This document shows, piece by piece, positions 1 to 7,502 of a DNA stretch of 22,722 nt. The notes under the pieces are model-generated. The model made no database searches. It was not told the DNA's origin and saw only the letters and a program-made list of their open reading frames with translations. The DNA is from an uncultured Verrucomicrobiales bacterium (GTDB taxonomy: Bacteria > Verrucomicrobiota > Verrucomicrobiia > Verrucomicrobiales > Akkermansiaceae): positions 1 through 22,722 of the forward strand of contig CALFTQ010000055.1 of assembly GCA_937916135.1 (NCBI GenBank), in the 5' to 3' direction. The first letter of the stretch is position 1; each line of letters begins with the position of its first letter. The translations under genes and the position numbers were made by a program.

Positions 1-52
1 CCGTCACCACCAATGCGGATAACACATCAATCTTTAATTGCCTCATCAATAA
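1..52. repeat. Terminal interspersed repeat, left copy (52-bp perfect inverted repeat)
   Basis: Bases 1-52 are the exact reverse complement of 22668-22719 at the other end of the window. A diverged third copy lies at 21764-21804. The core contains the heptamer TCAATCTTTAATTG followed by CCTCATCAATAA. Two identical copies at both extremities are what is expected if the sequence is a contig broken at a dispersed repeat. I do not recognise the family. Confidence 0.85.
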
Positions 53-72
53 TTTGCAAACAATAGCGAGCA

Positions 73-118
73 GAGCCCCCCGGCAATTGCACTTCACCCG
101 CAATTGCTCCGTGGGCTC
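73..118. repeat. Nested palindromic hairpin (REP-like)
   Basis: The outer arms are GAGCCC (73-78) and GGGCTC (113-118). Inside them lie two copies of the self-complementary octamer GCAATTGC at 83-90 and 100-107. The whole can fold as one 46-nt hairpin, or as two small cruciforms. It lies downstream of the minus-strand gene at 180-641 and could end its transcript, but no T-run follows on that strand, so a classical terminator is unlikely. Confidence 0.55.
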
Positions 119-179
119 AACATTACCCAGGCTCTCAGCCCGATAAAAACCACTCGATTACTTTACAGGAATTGCCCCA

Positions 180-641
180 TCACATCCCGCCGCGGCTGAG
201 AATCTGGGTAAGCTCCACCTGGAACGCCTGCAATTCCTCCGGAGTAGGCTGCCCCTGAAGGTCATTCCACGCAAAGCGACCGAGCTGGTCAATCTGCCAG
301 CCGCCTCGAGTTCCGGAGGCGAACTGCACCTTGCCGGAAATGAGCGTGCCGGGCAGAGTGAGCTCATCCAGCGTAACCACGGGTTTCCCCTCAGAAACGG
401 ACTGAGGAGCCGGCACTGGCTCCTCTGCCGGCGCAGGGGCAGGTCCGGGCTTTTCCGCCGATGCAGGAGCAGAGGCCGTGGCAATCTCAATGCCGTGATC
501 CAGCAGGAGAAAACGCACATCCATATAGGTCATGTGCACCCCGCACTCCGCGGCAAGTCGCTTCTGAATGCCGTTCAAATCCACCCCTTCGCCGGCCCAC
601 CGGCGAACCAAATCAAGCTGCTCTGCTGTCACCGTATTCAT
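180..641 (-). CDS. Conserved hypothetical protein, two small domains joined by a Pro/Ala linker
   Basis: This 153-residue protein has unknown function. Residues 1-55 look helical and carry the segment MTYMDVRFLLLDHG. Residues 56-85 are a low-complexity Pro/Ala/Glu linker. Residues 86-153 form a second compact domain with LPGTLISGKVQFASG, a GGWQIDQLGRFAW stretch and a final amphipathic helix. There is no signal peptide or membrane segment. From memory the MTYM-VRFLL plus SGKV-F layout is a conserved verrucomicrobial protein type; I know no function for it. The ATG at 641 is preceded by GAGG about 4 bases away, making this one of the few genes here with a plausible Shine-Dalgarno site. It is transcribed away from nuoD, probably from the promoter at 706-734. 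Confidence 0.8.
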   Translation of the reverse strand: MNTVTAEQLDLVRRWAGEGVDLNGIQKRLAAECGVHMTYMDVRFLLLDHGIEIATASAPASAEKPGPAPAPAEEPVPAPQSVSEGKPVVTLDELTLPGTLISGKVQFASGTRGGWQIDQLGRFAWNDLQGQPTPEELQAFQVELTQILSRGGM

Positions 642-705
642 GACCTCATGATACTCGCCCGGTTCCGCATTGCAAGCAACAAACGTGACTTACCAGTCTA
701 TTTGT

Positions 706-734
706 GAACTACAGCATTCCTAATGCTGAGTCAA
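706..734 (-). promoter_or_regulatory. Predicted promoter with palindromic spacer, reading toward the hypothetical gene
   Basis: On the minus strand TTGACT (734-729) and TAGTTC (711-706) are separated by exactly 17 bp. The spacer 712-728 is a 7-bp dyad, CAGCATT-CCT-AATGCTG. The -10 is weaker than that of the mirrored promoter at 902-930. The expected transcript start is near 699, giving a leader of about 58 nt before the ATG at 641. Confidence 0.5.
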
Positions 735-928
735 GTGCAAATTAACGCACGGATAATAACTCTGTAAATGCCTTACGATGCATATGGACTCCGATGCCCA
801 CGTCTGGTTCATATTTTATCATCTGAACACAGGGGTTCATTCCCTCGACCTGATATTATTACCCCTGACTTATCAAGTGGTTGATTGTTTATGAATGTAA
901 CTTGACTCAGCATTAGGAATGCTGTAGT
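708..928. repeat. 221-bp segment bounded by 29-bp perfect inverted repeats
   Basis: Arms 708-736 and 900-928 are perfectly complementary over 29 bp. Each arm contains the dyad CAGCATTCCTAATGCTG and a TTGACT -35 hexamer, so both arms read outward as promoters. The 163-bp interior has no convincing gene. It holds a further inverted repeat, CAGGGGT (830-836) and ACCCCTG (861-867). It could be a divergent regulatory region with duplicated operators, or a small miniature element with promoter-bearing ends. No target-site duplication is evident. Confidence 0.7.
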
Positions 929-930
929 AT
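902..930 (+). promoter_or_regulatory. Strong predicted sigma-70-type promoter with palindromic spacer
   Basis: TTGACT (902-907) and TAGTAT (925-930) are separated by 17 bp. The spacer 908-924 is entirely the dyad CAGCATT-AGG-AATGCTG. A dimeric regulator bound there would sit between the -35 and -10 boxes. The expected start of transcription is near 937. The first element downstream is a terminator at 979-1016, so the immediate product is predicted to be a short RNA. Confidence 0.65.
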
Positions 931-936
931 GCGAGA

Positions 937-1016
937 GGCGCAGGAAAAACTGTATTTCAATGTGCCAGTACAAACCATCACCATGCCTCCCCATCCGAGG
1001 AGGCATGGTGCTTTTT
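937..1016 (+). ncRNA. Candidate ~80-nt structured RNA (small RNA or nuo leader attenuator)
   Basis: The segment begins at the predicted start of the 902-930 promoter and ends at the T-run of a strong terminator. A 5' hairpin can form between GGCGCA (937-942) and TGTGCC (961-966), allowing one G-U pair. The terminator hairpin follows. A reading frame crosses this region, but its ATG overlaps the -10 box and its codons run through the terminator, so I do not call it a gene. It may act as an independent small RNA or as a leader that controls read-through into nuoD. I recognise no known RNA family. Confidence 0.5.
979..1016 (+). terminator. Rho-independent terminator upstream of nuoD
   Basis: The 12-bp perfect stem is CACCATGCCTCC (979-990) with GGAGGCATGGTG (999-1010). 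The loop is 8 nt, followed by C and five T residues (1012-1016). Confidence 0.85.
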
Positions 1017-1085
1017 GGCGGGATATATTAGTCAAAACTAATTCTAAACAGGAATGTATTTCTGAGGAGACTGGCGACTTTAGGC

Positions 1086-1114
1086 TTGCACTTTACAAGG
1101 GAAAGGTGTTTAAT
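1086..1114 (+). promoter_or_regulatory. Possible nuo operon promoter
   Basis: TTGCAC (1086-1091) and TTTAAT (1109-1114) are 17 bp apart. TAATAT at 1111-1116 is an alternative -10 with a 19-bp spacer. Transcription would start near 1121, giving nuoD a leader of about 40 nt that contains AGGAGG at 1137-1142. That site is 17 nt from the ATG, farther than usual. Confidence 0.4.
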
Positions 1115-1159
1115 ATCTACGCGTAACTGTGGCCGCAGGAGGCCCCGTATTCCCAGGTT

Positions 1160-2404
1160 ATGAACACGACAAAATTTATACAAGTGCCTGATGTAGCGAG
1201 CGCTGCGATGGATTATCTGAAGAATGATGCAGATGACCGCGGTGAGCTGGTAACCCTGAATGTAGGCCCGTCTCACCCTGCGACGCACGGTGTGCTGCGT
1301 CTGAAGCTGGTGATTGACGGTGAGGAGATTGTATCCTGCGATCCGGTGATTGGATATCTGCACCGGGGTATGGAGAAGATCGCCGAGAACTGCCACTACA
1401 ACCAGTTTGTGACGTACACGGACCGCATGGACTACCTTGCGCCGATGAGCAACAACATCGCCTATGCCTGCGCCGTGGAAAAACTGCTGGGCTGGGAGCT
1501 GCCGGAGCGCGGCCAGGCCATCCGCGTGCTGTGCTGCGAGCTTTCGCGCATTTCCTCCTGCTTCCTGGGCACGGGCGTATACGCCATGGACACCGGCGCC
1601 ATGACCGCCTTCCTGTATGCATTCGAGGAGAAAGAGCGCGTGCACAACCTGTACGAACAGATTTGCGGCGCCCGCTTCACCTCCAGCTACACCCGCATCG
1701 GCGGCATGACGCGCGACCTGCCCAAGGGCATTGAGAAGCAGATTCTCGCCTTCTGCGACAGCGCCCTGCGCACTGTGGATGAGATGGAAAAGCTGCTGCT
1801 GCACAACAAGATCTTCATTGACCGACTGGTGGGTGTGGGTGTCATCACCAAGGAGATGGCCCTGCAGAACGGCATGACCGGCAACAACCTGCGCGCCAGC
1901 GGTGTGTGCCGCGACCTGCGCAAGACCAATCCCTACCTGGGATACGAGAAGTATGAGTTCGACGTACCGGTGGCGGAGGAAGGCGACTGCTACGCCCGTT
2001 TCCAGGTGCGCATGGAAGAAATCCGCCAGTCGGTGCGCATCATCCGCCAGGTGATTGCCACCATGCCGGGCGGTCCCATCTGGGTGCAGCTGGACAAGGG
2101 CATCCTGCCCAAGAAGGCAGATGCGATGCAGGGCATCGAGGAGCTCATCCGCCAGTTCATGGTGACCACGGAATGCGTGAACGCACCGGCCGGCCAGGTT
2201 TACTTTGCCGCCGAGAACCCGAAGGGCGAGCTGGGCTTCTTCCTGGATTCGCAGGGCGGCGGCATTGCGAACCGCCTGAAGATGCGTAGCCCCTCCTACT
2301 GCACACTTTCGATTCTGCCGGAACTGCTGCCGGGCCACCTGGTGAGCGACGTCGGCGCCATTCTCGGTTCCTTCGACTTCGTGCAGGGCGAATGCGACCG
2401 CTAA
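1160..2404 (+). CDS. nuoD: NADH-quinone oxidoreductase subunit D
   Basis: This 49-kDa-type subunit of complex I lies in the peripheral arm at the quinone-binding cavity, where electrons from cluster N2 reduce quinone. The protein is 414 residues, the usual length. Hallmarks are GPSHPATHG near residue 37, containing the quinone-site histidine, GYLHRGMEK near residue 65, the TYTDRMDYL segment near 84, and a C-terminal LGSFDFVQGECDR like the family's conserved end. The ATG at 1160 is the only sensible start because the codons just upstream offer no alternative. It is the first gene of the cluster. nuoA, nuoB and nuoC, which normally precede it, are absent, and NuoD is not fused to NuoC. The gap to nuoE is 34 bp and has no Shine-Dalgarno site. 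Confidence 0.97.
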   Translation: MNTTKFIQVPDVASAAMDYLKNDADDRGELVTLNVGPSHPATHGVLRLKLVIDGEEIVSCDPVIGYLHRGMEKIAENCHYNQFVTYTDRMDYLAPMSNNIAYACAVEKLLGWELPERGQAIRVLCCELSRISSCFLGTGVYAMDTGAMTAFLYAFEEKERVHNLYEQICGARFTSSYTRIGGMTRDLPKGIEKQILAFCDSALRTVDEMEKLLLHNKIFIDRLVGVGVITKEMALQNGMTGNNLRASGVCRDLRKTNPYLGYEKYEFDVPVAEEGDCYARFQVRMEEIRQSVRIIRQVIATMPGGPIWVQLDKGILPKKADAMQGIEELIRQFMVTTECVNAPAGQVYFAAENPKGELGFFLDSQGGGIANRLKMRSPSYCTLSILPELLPGHLVSDVGAILGSFDFVQGECDR

Positions 2405-2438
2405 AACTTTAACCTCTCTGACAACGAAACCACTTACC

Positions 2439-3020
2439 ATGTCCGATACTCCCAACGCGATTGATGCCATCACGGCAGCCAAGCCGTCCCCCGGCGAGCA
2501 GCATTTCCCGAAGTTCAAGGTGACCCCCACCCTGGTGAAGGAAGCCAAGGAACTCGTGGCCCAGTACCCGGAGGGCAAGGAGCAGTCCGCCGTGCTGCCC
2601 ATCATCCACCTGGTGCAGGAAAAGTTCGGCTTCATCTGCGCCGATGCCATGCCCTGGATTGCTGAAATGTGCAAGAGCACGCCCATCCACGTGGCCGGCA
2701 TTGTGACCTTCTACCCCGGTATCCACACCATGTGCCCGGGCAAATACCATTTCCGCGTGTGCCGCACGATTGCCTGCTCCCTCTCCGGTGGCGAGGAGCT
2801 CATCCCCTACATCTGCGAGAAGATTGGCGTGAACCCCGCCGATATGAGCGACGAGGAGCCCATGCTGGTGAGCGCAGACGGCCTGTTCAGCGTGGAGCCG
2901 GTGGAATGCCTGGCCAACTGCGGATTCGGCCCGAATGTGATGGTGAACGATGTTCTCTACTCCCAGGTGACCACGAAGAAGATTGACGAGATTATCGCCA
3001 AGTACCAGCCTAAGAAGTAA
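2439..3020 (+). CDS. nuoE: NADH-quinone oxidoreductase subunit E (2Fe-2S)
   Basis: This 24-kDa-type subunit carries the [2Fe-2S] cluster N1a and pairs with NuoF in the NADH-oxidising module. It has 193 residues with a thioredoxin-like fold expected in the second half. The four cluster cysteines are visible as C108 and C113 (CRTIAC) and C157 and C161 (CLANC). The N-terminal half contains the conserved AVLPIIHLVQEKFG helix and the HVAGIVTFYPGI segment. The start is the ATG at 2439, without an evident ribosome-binding site. The stop codon is followed directly by CCCCCTTT before nuoF. Confidence 0.96.
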   Translation: MSDTPNAIDAITAAKPSPGEQHFPKFKVTPTLVKEAKELVAQYPEGKEQSAVLPIIHLVQEKFGFICADAMPWIAEMCKSTPIHVAGIVTFYPGIHTMCPGKYHFRVCRTIACSLSGGEELIPYICEKIGVNPADMSDEEPMLVSADGLFSVEPVECLANCGFGPNVMVNDVLYSQVTTKKIDEIIAKYQPKK

Positions 3021-3036
3021 CCCCCTTTAGCGAACC

Positions 3037-4446
3037 ATGAGCGAAATCATCTACAAACCCGGCAAGGAACCGCATCCGCGCGAAACCCGCCGTATTTTCC
3101 GCAACATCGACCGCAAGGGCTATGATCCCTCCATCAAGTGCTTCATCAAGGATGGTGGCTACGAGACCCTGAAGAAAGCCATGGAGATGGAGCCCGCCGC
3201 CGTCACCGATGAGGTGAAGAAGAGCGGGCTGCGTGGCCGCGGTGGTGCCGGTTTCCCCACCGGCGTGAAGTGGACCTTCATCCCCAAGGGTAACACCAAG
3301 CCCGTATACGTGGTCTGCAACTGCGACGAATCCGAACCCGGCACCTTCAAGGACCGCTTTGTGGTGCACCAGGATCCGCACCAGCTCATCGAGGGCATGA
3401 TTATTGCCTGCTACGCCGTGCAGGCGCACTACGGTGTCATCTACATGCGCGAGGAATTCCCGGAGGCCGCCAGGATTATGCAGAAGGCTCTGGCAGAAGC
3501 TGAGGAAGCCGGCTTCCTGGGCAAGAATATACTGGGCAAGGGCTACGACCTGAAAATCATCCTGCACCGCGGCGCCGGCGCCTACATCTGCGGTGAGGAA
3601 ACCGGCCTCATCAACTCCATTGAAGGTCTGCGCCCGTATCCGCGCATCAAGCCGCCCTTCTTCCCGGCCGCCATCGGCCTGTATGGCTGCCCCACCATCG
3701 TGAACAACGTGGAATCCCTCTGCCAGGTGCGCCAGGTGCTCATGCGCGGCGGCGAGGCCTATGCCGCAGAGGGTGCCCAGCGCTCCCCCGGCACGCGCAT
3801 CATCGGTGTATCCGGCGATGTGAAGCGCCCGGGCTACTACGAAATCATCTCTGGTTCCATGACTTTCGGTGAGCTGCTGTACGATGTGTGCGGCGGGCCG
3901 AAGCGCGGCCGCAAGTTCAAGGCCATCATCCCCGGCGGTGCCTCTGCCAAGGTGATGCGCTGCGACGAAGTGCTGAAGGGCCGCAACAGCGATGGTTCCG
4001 TGCGCGCCATGAGCATCTTCGACGTGCCGCTGGATCTGGACAGCATCGCCCAGCACGGCTCCATGAGCGGCTCCGGCGGTATCATCGTGATGGATGACAG
4101 CCGCAGCATGCCCAAGGTGCTCAACAACATCAACCGTTTCTACGCCTGGGAATCCTGCGGCCAGTGCTCCCCCTGCCGCGAGGGCAACCCCTGGATGCTG
4201 AAGCTTTCCACCCGCATCTGCGAGGGCAAGGGCTCTCCGGAAGATGTGGACCTGCTCAAGAGCGTGGCCGACAACATCTGCGGCCGCACGGTCTGCGCCT
4301 TCGGCGAAGCCTGCTCCTGGCCCACCCAGGCATTTACCACCAAGTTCCGTGAGGAGTTCCTGGCGCTCACCAAGCCCATCAACGCCCTCAAGCCCCACTC
4401 CGCCGAGGCCAAGGAGGCCCGCAAGTTCCTGACCCGCGAAGACTAA
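3037..4446 (+). CDS. nuoF: NADH-quinone oxidoreductase subunit F (FMN, 4Fe-4S, NADH-binding)
   Basis: This subunit binds NADH and FMN and passes electrons to the [4Fe-4S] cluster N3. It is 469 residues. The glycine-rich FMN/NADH segments are GLRGRGGAGFP (64-74) and RGAGAYICGEETG (178-190), with CNCDESEPGTFKDR (94-107) between them. The cluster ligands are C374, C377 and C380 (CGQCSPC) and C420, with the canonical 39-residue gap. It starts 16 bp after nuoE without a Shine-Dalgarno site and is followed after 18 bp by nuoG, so the NADH module E-F-G is contiguous and in standard order. Confidence 0.97.
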   Translation: MSEIIYKPGKEPHPRETRRIFRNIDRKGYDPSIKCFIKDGGYETLKKAMEMEPAAVTDEVKKSGLRGRGGAGFPTGVKWTFIPKGNTKPVYVVCNCDESEPGTFKDRFVVHQDPHQLIEGMIIACYAVQAHYGVIYMREEFPEAARIMQKALAEAEEAGFLGKNILGKGYDLKIILHRGAGAYICGEETGLINSIEGLRPYPRIKPPFFPAAIGLYGCPTIVNNVESLCQVRQVLMRGGEAYAAEGAQRSPGTRIIGVSGDVKRPGYYEIISGSMTFGELLYDVCGGPKRGRKFKAIIPGGASAKVMRCDEVLKGRNSDGSVRAMSIFDVPLDLDSIAQHGSMSGSGGIIVMDDSRSMPKVLNNINRFYAWESCGQCSPCREGNPWMLKLSTRICEGKGSPEDVDLLKSVADNICGRTVCAFGEACSWPTQAFTTKFREEFLALTKPINALKPHSAEAKEARKFLTRED

Positions 4447-4464
4447 ACCTTTTCTCCTGAACCA

Positions 4465-6195
4465 ATGAGTACACCCCCCGCAATTCTGCCGAAAGACGCC
4501 GCCGCTGCCGAAGGCAAGGTGAACGTCCAGATCAACGGCAAATGGTACCGCTTCCCGAAGGGAACGCGCATTGCCGACGCCTGCAACTCCGTAGGCGCGC
4601 ATGTACCCTGCTTCTGCTACCACCCCAAACTTTCCGTGGCCGGTTCCTGCCGCATGTGCCTTGTGGAGCAAGGCATGCCCCCGCGCCAGGCCCCCGGCAC
4701 CACCCCGCAGTATGGTGACGACGGCTACCTGCCCATCAGCTGGATGCCGCGTGCCGTGATTGCGTGCGCCAACACCGTGGCGGAGAACATGGGCATCCGC
4801 ACCACCAGCAAGCTCACGGAGGAAGCCCGCCGCGGCGTGCTGGAGTTCCTGCTTTCCAACCACCCGCTGGACTGCCCCATCTGCGACCAGGCCGGTGAAT
4901 GCAAGCTGCAGGAATACACCACTGACTACGGCAGCGGCACCCACCGCTTCACCGAGGAGAAGACCAAGAAAGGCAAGAACCTCAGCATCGGCCCGCGCGT
5001 GAACCTGGACCAGGAGCGCTGCGTGCTCTGCCGCCGCTGCGTGCGTTTCATGAAGGAGATTGCCGGGCAGGACGTGCTCGGCGTCGTAGGCCGCGGCACG
5101 CACAACGCCATTGCCTGCTACCCCGGCACCCAGCTGGACAGCAACTACTCCATGAACGTGGTGGATATCTGCCCCGTGGGTGCCATGACCAGCAAGGATT
5201 TCCGCTTCAAGATGCGCGTGTGGTTCCTGAAGAGCACCCCCACCATCGATGTGAACTGCGGCACCGGCACCAACATCAACATCTGGACCCGCGAGCAGCA
5301 GGTCTACCGCATCACCCCGCGCCAGAACGACGCCGTGAACAGCTGCTGGATGCCCGATGACCACCGCCTCAACTACAAGTTCATCAACGCCCCGACCCGC
5401 ATCACCACCCCGCTGGTGAAGACGGACGCCGGCGCCGGCCAGCGCCCCTCCACCTGGGATGCCACCTTCAACATGGTCGTGGAGCAACTGCACCGCATGG
5501 CCCCCTCTGAGACGGCCATGATCTGCTCTGCCCGCATGACCAACGAAGAACTCTACATGGTGCGCGCCCTCTCCAAGCAGCTGGGTGTCACCAAGCTCGA
5601 CATCGTTCCCCGCAAGAGCGAGAGCGATGGCATGCTGGTGAGCGAAGACCGCAACCCGAACACCAACGGTGCCAAGATGATTCTGGGCAAGACCGGCGCC
5701 GGGCTCGCCAACATCCGCCGCGGTGTGCGCAACAACACCATCCGCTTCATGATTGTGCTGGGTGAGGACCTGACCGCGGAAGCTGGCTTCACCGCCGAGG
5801 ATCTCGCCGGTCTGGAATACCTCCTCGTCGTTGACCACAGCGAGAACGAAACCACCAAGGCTGCCGACGTGGTGCTGCCCGGTGTGACCTTCGCTGAGAA
5901 GTACGGCACCATGATTAACGTGACCGGCCGCATCCAGCGCCTGAACAAGGCTATCGAGCCCGTCGGCGATTCCATGTCCGACTGGGAAATCTGCCGCAAC
6001 CTCTCCGAGCGCCTGGGCTGCGACTGCGTGCGCGTCATTGCCTGCCCCACCCCCATGTCTGTTCTGGATGAGATGGCCCAGGAGTTTGAACCGCTCGAGG
6101 GTATCACCTGGGGCAACATCGGCAACGAGGGCAAGGTCATCATGGAAACGGGTGTCACCATCCCCCTCATCGAACGCGAAAAAGCCAAGAAGTAA
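4465..6195 (+). CDS. nuoG: NADH-quinone oxidoreductase subunit G (short form)
   Basis: This large iron-sulfur subunit carries the electron wire from N3 toward N6. The N-terminal ferredoxin domain has [2Fe-2S] N1b ligands C51, C62, C65 and C101. The His-Cys cluster N5 has H133, C137, C140 and C146 (HPLDCPIC then GEC). Cluster N4 has C186, C189, C192 and C236. The remainder resembles the molybdopterin-oxidoreductase fold without an active centre. At 576 residues it is much shorter than the E. coli protein (about 900), so the last part of that domain is reduced. I see no four-cysteine set for the extra cluster N7; C254 stands alone. The gene starts at the ATG at 4465, and nuoH follows after 23 bp. 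Confidence 0.95.
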   Translation: MSTPPAILPKDAAAAEGKVNVQINGKWYRFPKGTRIADACNSVGAHVPCFCYHPKLSVAGSCRMCLVEQGMPPRQAPGTTPQYGDDGYLPISWMPRAVIACANTVAENMGIRTTSKLTEEARRGVLEFLLSNHPLDCPICDQAGECKLQEYTTDYGSGTHRFTEEKTKKGKNLSIGPRVNLDQERCVLCRRCVRFMKEIAGQDVLGVVGRGTHNAIACYPGTQLDSNYSMNVVDICPVGAMTSKDFRFKMRVWFLKSTPTIDVNCGTGTNINIWTREQQVYRITPRQNDAVNSCWMPDDHRLNYKFINAPTRITTPLVKTDAGAGQRPSTWDATFNMVVEQLHRMAPSETAMICSARMTNEELYMVRALSKQLGVTKLDIVPRKSESDGMLVSEDRNPNTNGAKMILGKTGAGLANIRRGVRNNTIRFMIVLGEDLTAEAGFTAEDLAGLEYLLVVDHSENETTKAADVVLPGVTFAEKYGTMINVTGRIQRLNKAIEPVGDSMSDWEICRNLSERLGCDCVRVIACPTPMSVLDEMAQEFEPLEGITWGNIGNEGKVIMETGVTIPLIEREKAKK

Positions 6196-6218
6196 ACCGC
6201 TAACACCCCATACCACAA

Positions 6219-7481
6219 ATGGACGCTATCATCAATTGGTATAACGACCTCATGAGCAACGAAATCTGGTTCTACCTGATTCACACGCTGCTCAAGCTGG
6301 TTCTCATGTTTGCCGTTATTCTGGCTTTCGTGGTTCTTTCCGTGTGGATTGAACGCCGCGTGGCCGGCTGGATTCAGGACCGCCCCGGTCCGAACCGCGC
6401 GGGTCTGCCGCTCTTCCTGCTCCAGCGCTGGGGCAGCAAGGAGAAGCAACCCCTCAAGAACTGGCTGCAGTTCTTCGGCATCCCGGAGACCTGCTGGATT
6501 GCCCGGCTCTGCACCTGGTTGCGCCTGGACCGCGAGATTCCCTGCTGGGGTCTCATCCAGCCCTGTCTGGACGGCGGCAAGCTCTTCCTGAAGCAGGAGA
6601 CCACCCCCTCCTACGTGCGCAAGTTCTACTTCATCCTGGCACCGATGCTGGTGCTGGGCCCGCCCATGGTGGCCGCTGCGGTGATTCCCTTCGCCTCTGA
6701 GGTGAACACCTGCTACGGCCACATCTCCATGTGCGTGGCCAACCTGGACATCGGCCCGCTGTGGATTTTCGCCATCTCCGGTCTTTCCGTATACGGTCTG
6801 ACCCTGGCCGGCTGGTCCTCCAACTCCAAGTTCCCGTTCCTGGGTGGCCTGCGTGCCACGGCTCAGCTCATCTCCTACGAGGTGTCCATGGGGCTTTCCA
6901 TCATCCCGCTGCTCATGATGTTCGGCACGCTGAACCTGCAGCAGATTGTGCAGTTCCAGGCAGACAACGGCTGGACCCTGCTCCCCCTCTGGGGCGAGGG
7001 CCTGAGCTGGCAGCGCTGGGCCATGATGCTGCCGCTGGGTATCAGCTTCATCATCTTCGTGACCTGCGTCTTTGCTGAGGCCAACCGCACCCCCTTCGAT
7101 ATGGCAGAGTGTGAAACCGACCTGGTGGCCGGTTACCACGCCGAATATTCCTCCATGAAGTTCGCCTCCTTCTTCATGGGTGAGTACGCAGCCATGGTCA
7201 TCGGCTCCGCCGTGGTGGTCACCCTGTTCCTGGGTGGCTGGTCCATCGGTTTCGGGGCAGATGCCGCCCTGGCCGCCTACAGCGACTGGCTGGCGGTGTT
7301 CTGCCAGCTGTGCATGTTCATCGTGAAGCTGCTGGCCTTCATCTTCTTCTTCGTGTGGGTGCGCTGGACCCTGCCGCGCTTCCGCTGGGACCAGGTGATG
7401 AAGCTCGGCTGGCTCTATTTCCTGGAAATCACCGTGGCCAACATCTTCCTGGCCGCCGCTGTTCTCTATTTCATCAAGTAA
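6219..7481 (+). CDS. nuoH: NADH-quinone oxidoreductase subunit H, with an insertion in the first matrix-side loop
   Basis: This membrane subunit joins the peripheral and membrane arms and forms part of the quinone chamber. Family motifs are WIERRVAGWIQDRPGPNRAG (43-62) and the segment near residues 283-318 with FAEANRTPFD, ELVAGYH-like DLVAGYHAEYSS and MKFA. The protein is 420 residues against about 325 in E. coli. Some of the excess is an insertion at roughly residues 63-110, rich in Trp, Leu and Lys/Arg, placed between PNRAG and GLIQPCLDGGKLFLKQ. Another part is a longer loop near residues 155-180. The reading frame is intact, so the insertions are probably lineage-specific and not errors. 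There is no Shine-Dalgarno site. nuoI follows after a CCCCCTTTT gap. Confidence 0.95.
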   Translation: MDAIINWYNDLMSNEIWFYLIHTLLKLVLMFAVILAFVVLSVWIERRVAGWIQDRPGPNRAGLPLFLLQRWGSKEKQPLKNWLQFFGIPETCWIARLCTWLRLDREIPCWGLIQPCLDGGKLFLKQETTPSYVRKFYFILAPMLVLGPPMVAAAVIPFASEVNTCYGHISMCVANLDIGPLWIFAISGLSVYGLTLAGWSSNSKFPFLGGLRATAQLISYEVSMGLSIIPLLMMFGTLNLQQIVQFQADNGWTLLPLWGEGLSWQRWAMMLPLGISFIIFVTCVFAEANRTPFDMAECETDLVAGYHAEYSSMKFASFFMGEYAAMVIGSAVVVTLFLGGWSIGFGADAALAAYSDWLAVFCQLCMFIVKLLAFIFFFVWVRWTLPRFRWDQVMKLGWLYFLEITVANIFLAAAVLYFIK

Positions 7482-7502
7482 CCCCCTTTTCCTGTTCCGA
7501 AT

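Noticed and set aside
809..1006. Small minus-strand frame inside the inverted-repeat region
   Set aside because: It starts inside the terminator hairpin and has no ribosome-binding site or family resemblance.
929..1126. Possible 65-residue gene between the promoter and nuoD
   Set aside because: Its ATG overlaps the -10 box, its codons run through a perfect 12-bp terminator, and there is no recognisable domain.
3010..6216. Very long open frame on the minus strand across nuoF and nuoG (also similar frames at 1028-2701, 5553-8780, 8809-11490 and 18890-21070)
   Set aside because: These are antisense shadows caused by strong third-position GC bias in real genes. They are His/Ala/Gly-rich, match no family, and cross several gene borders.
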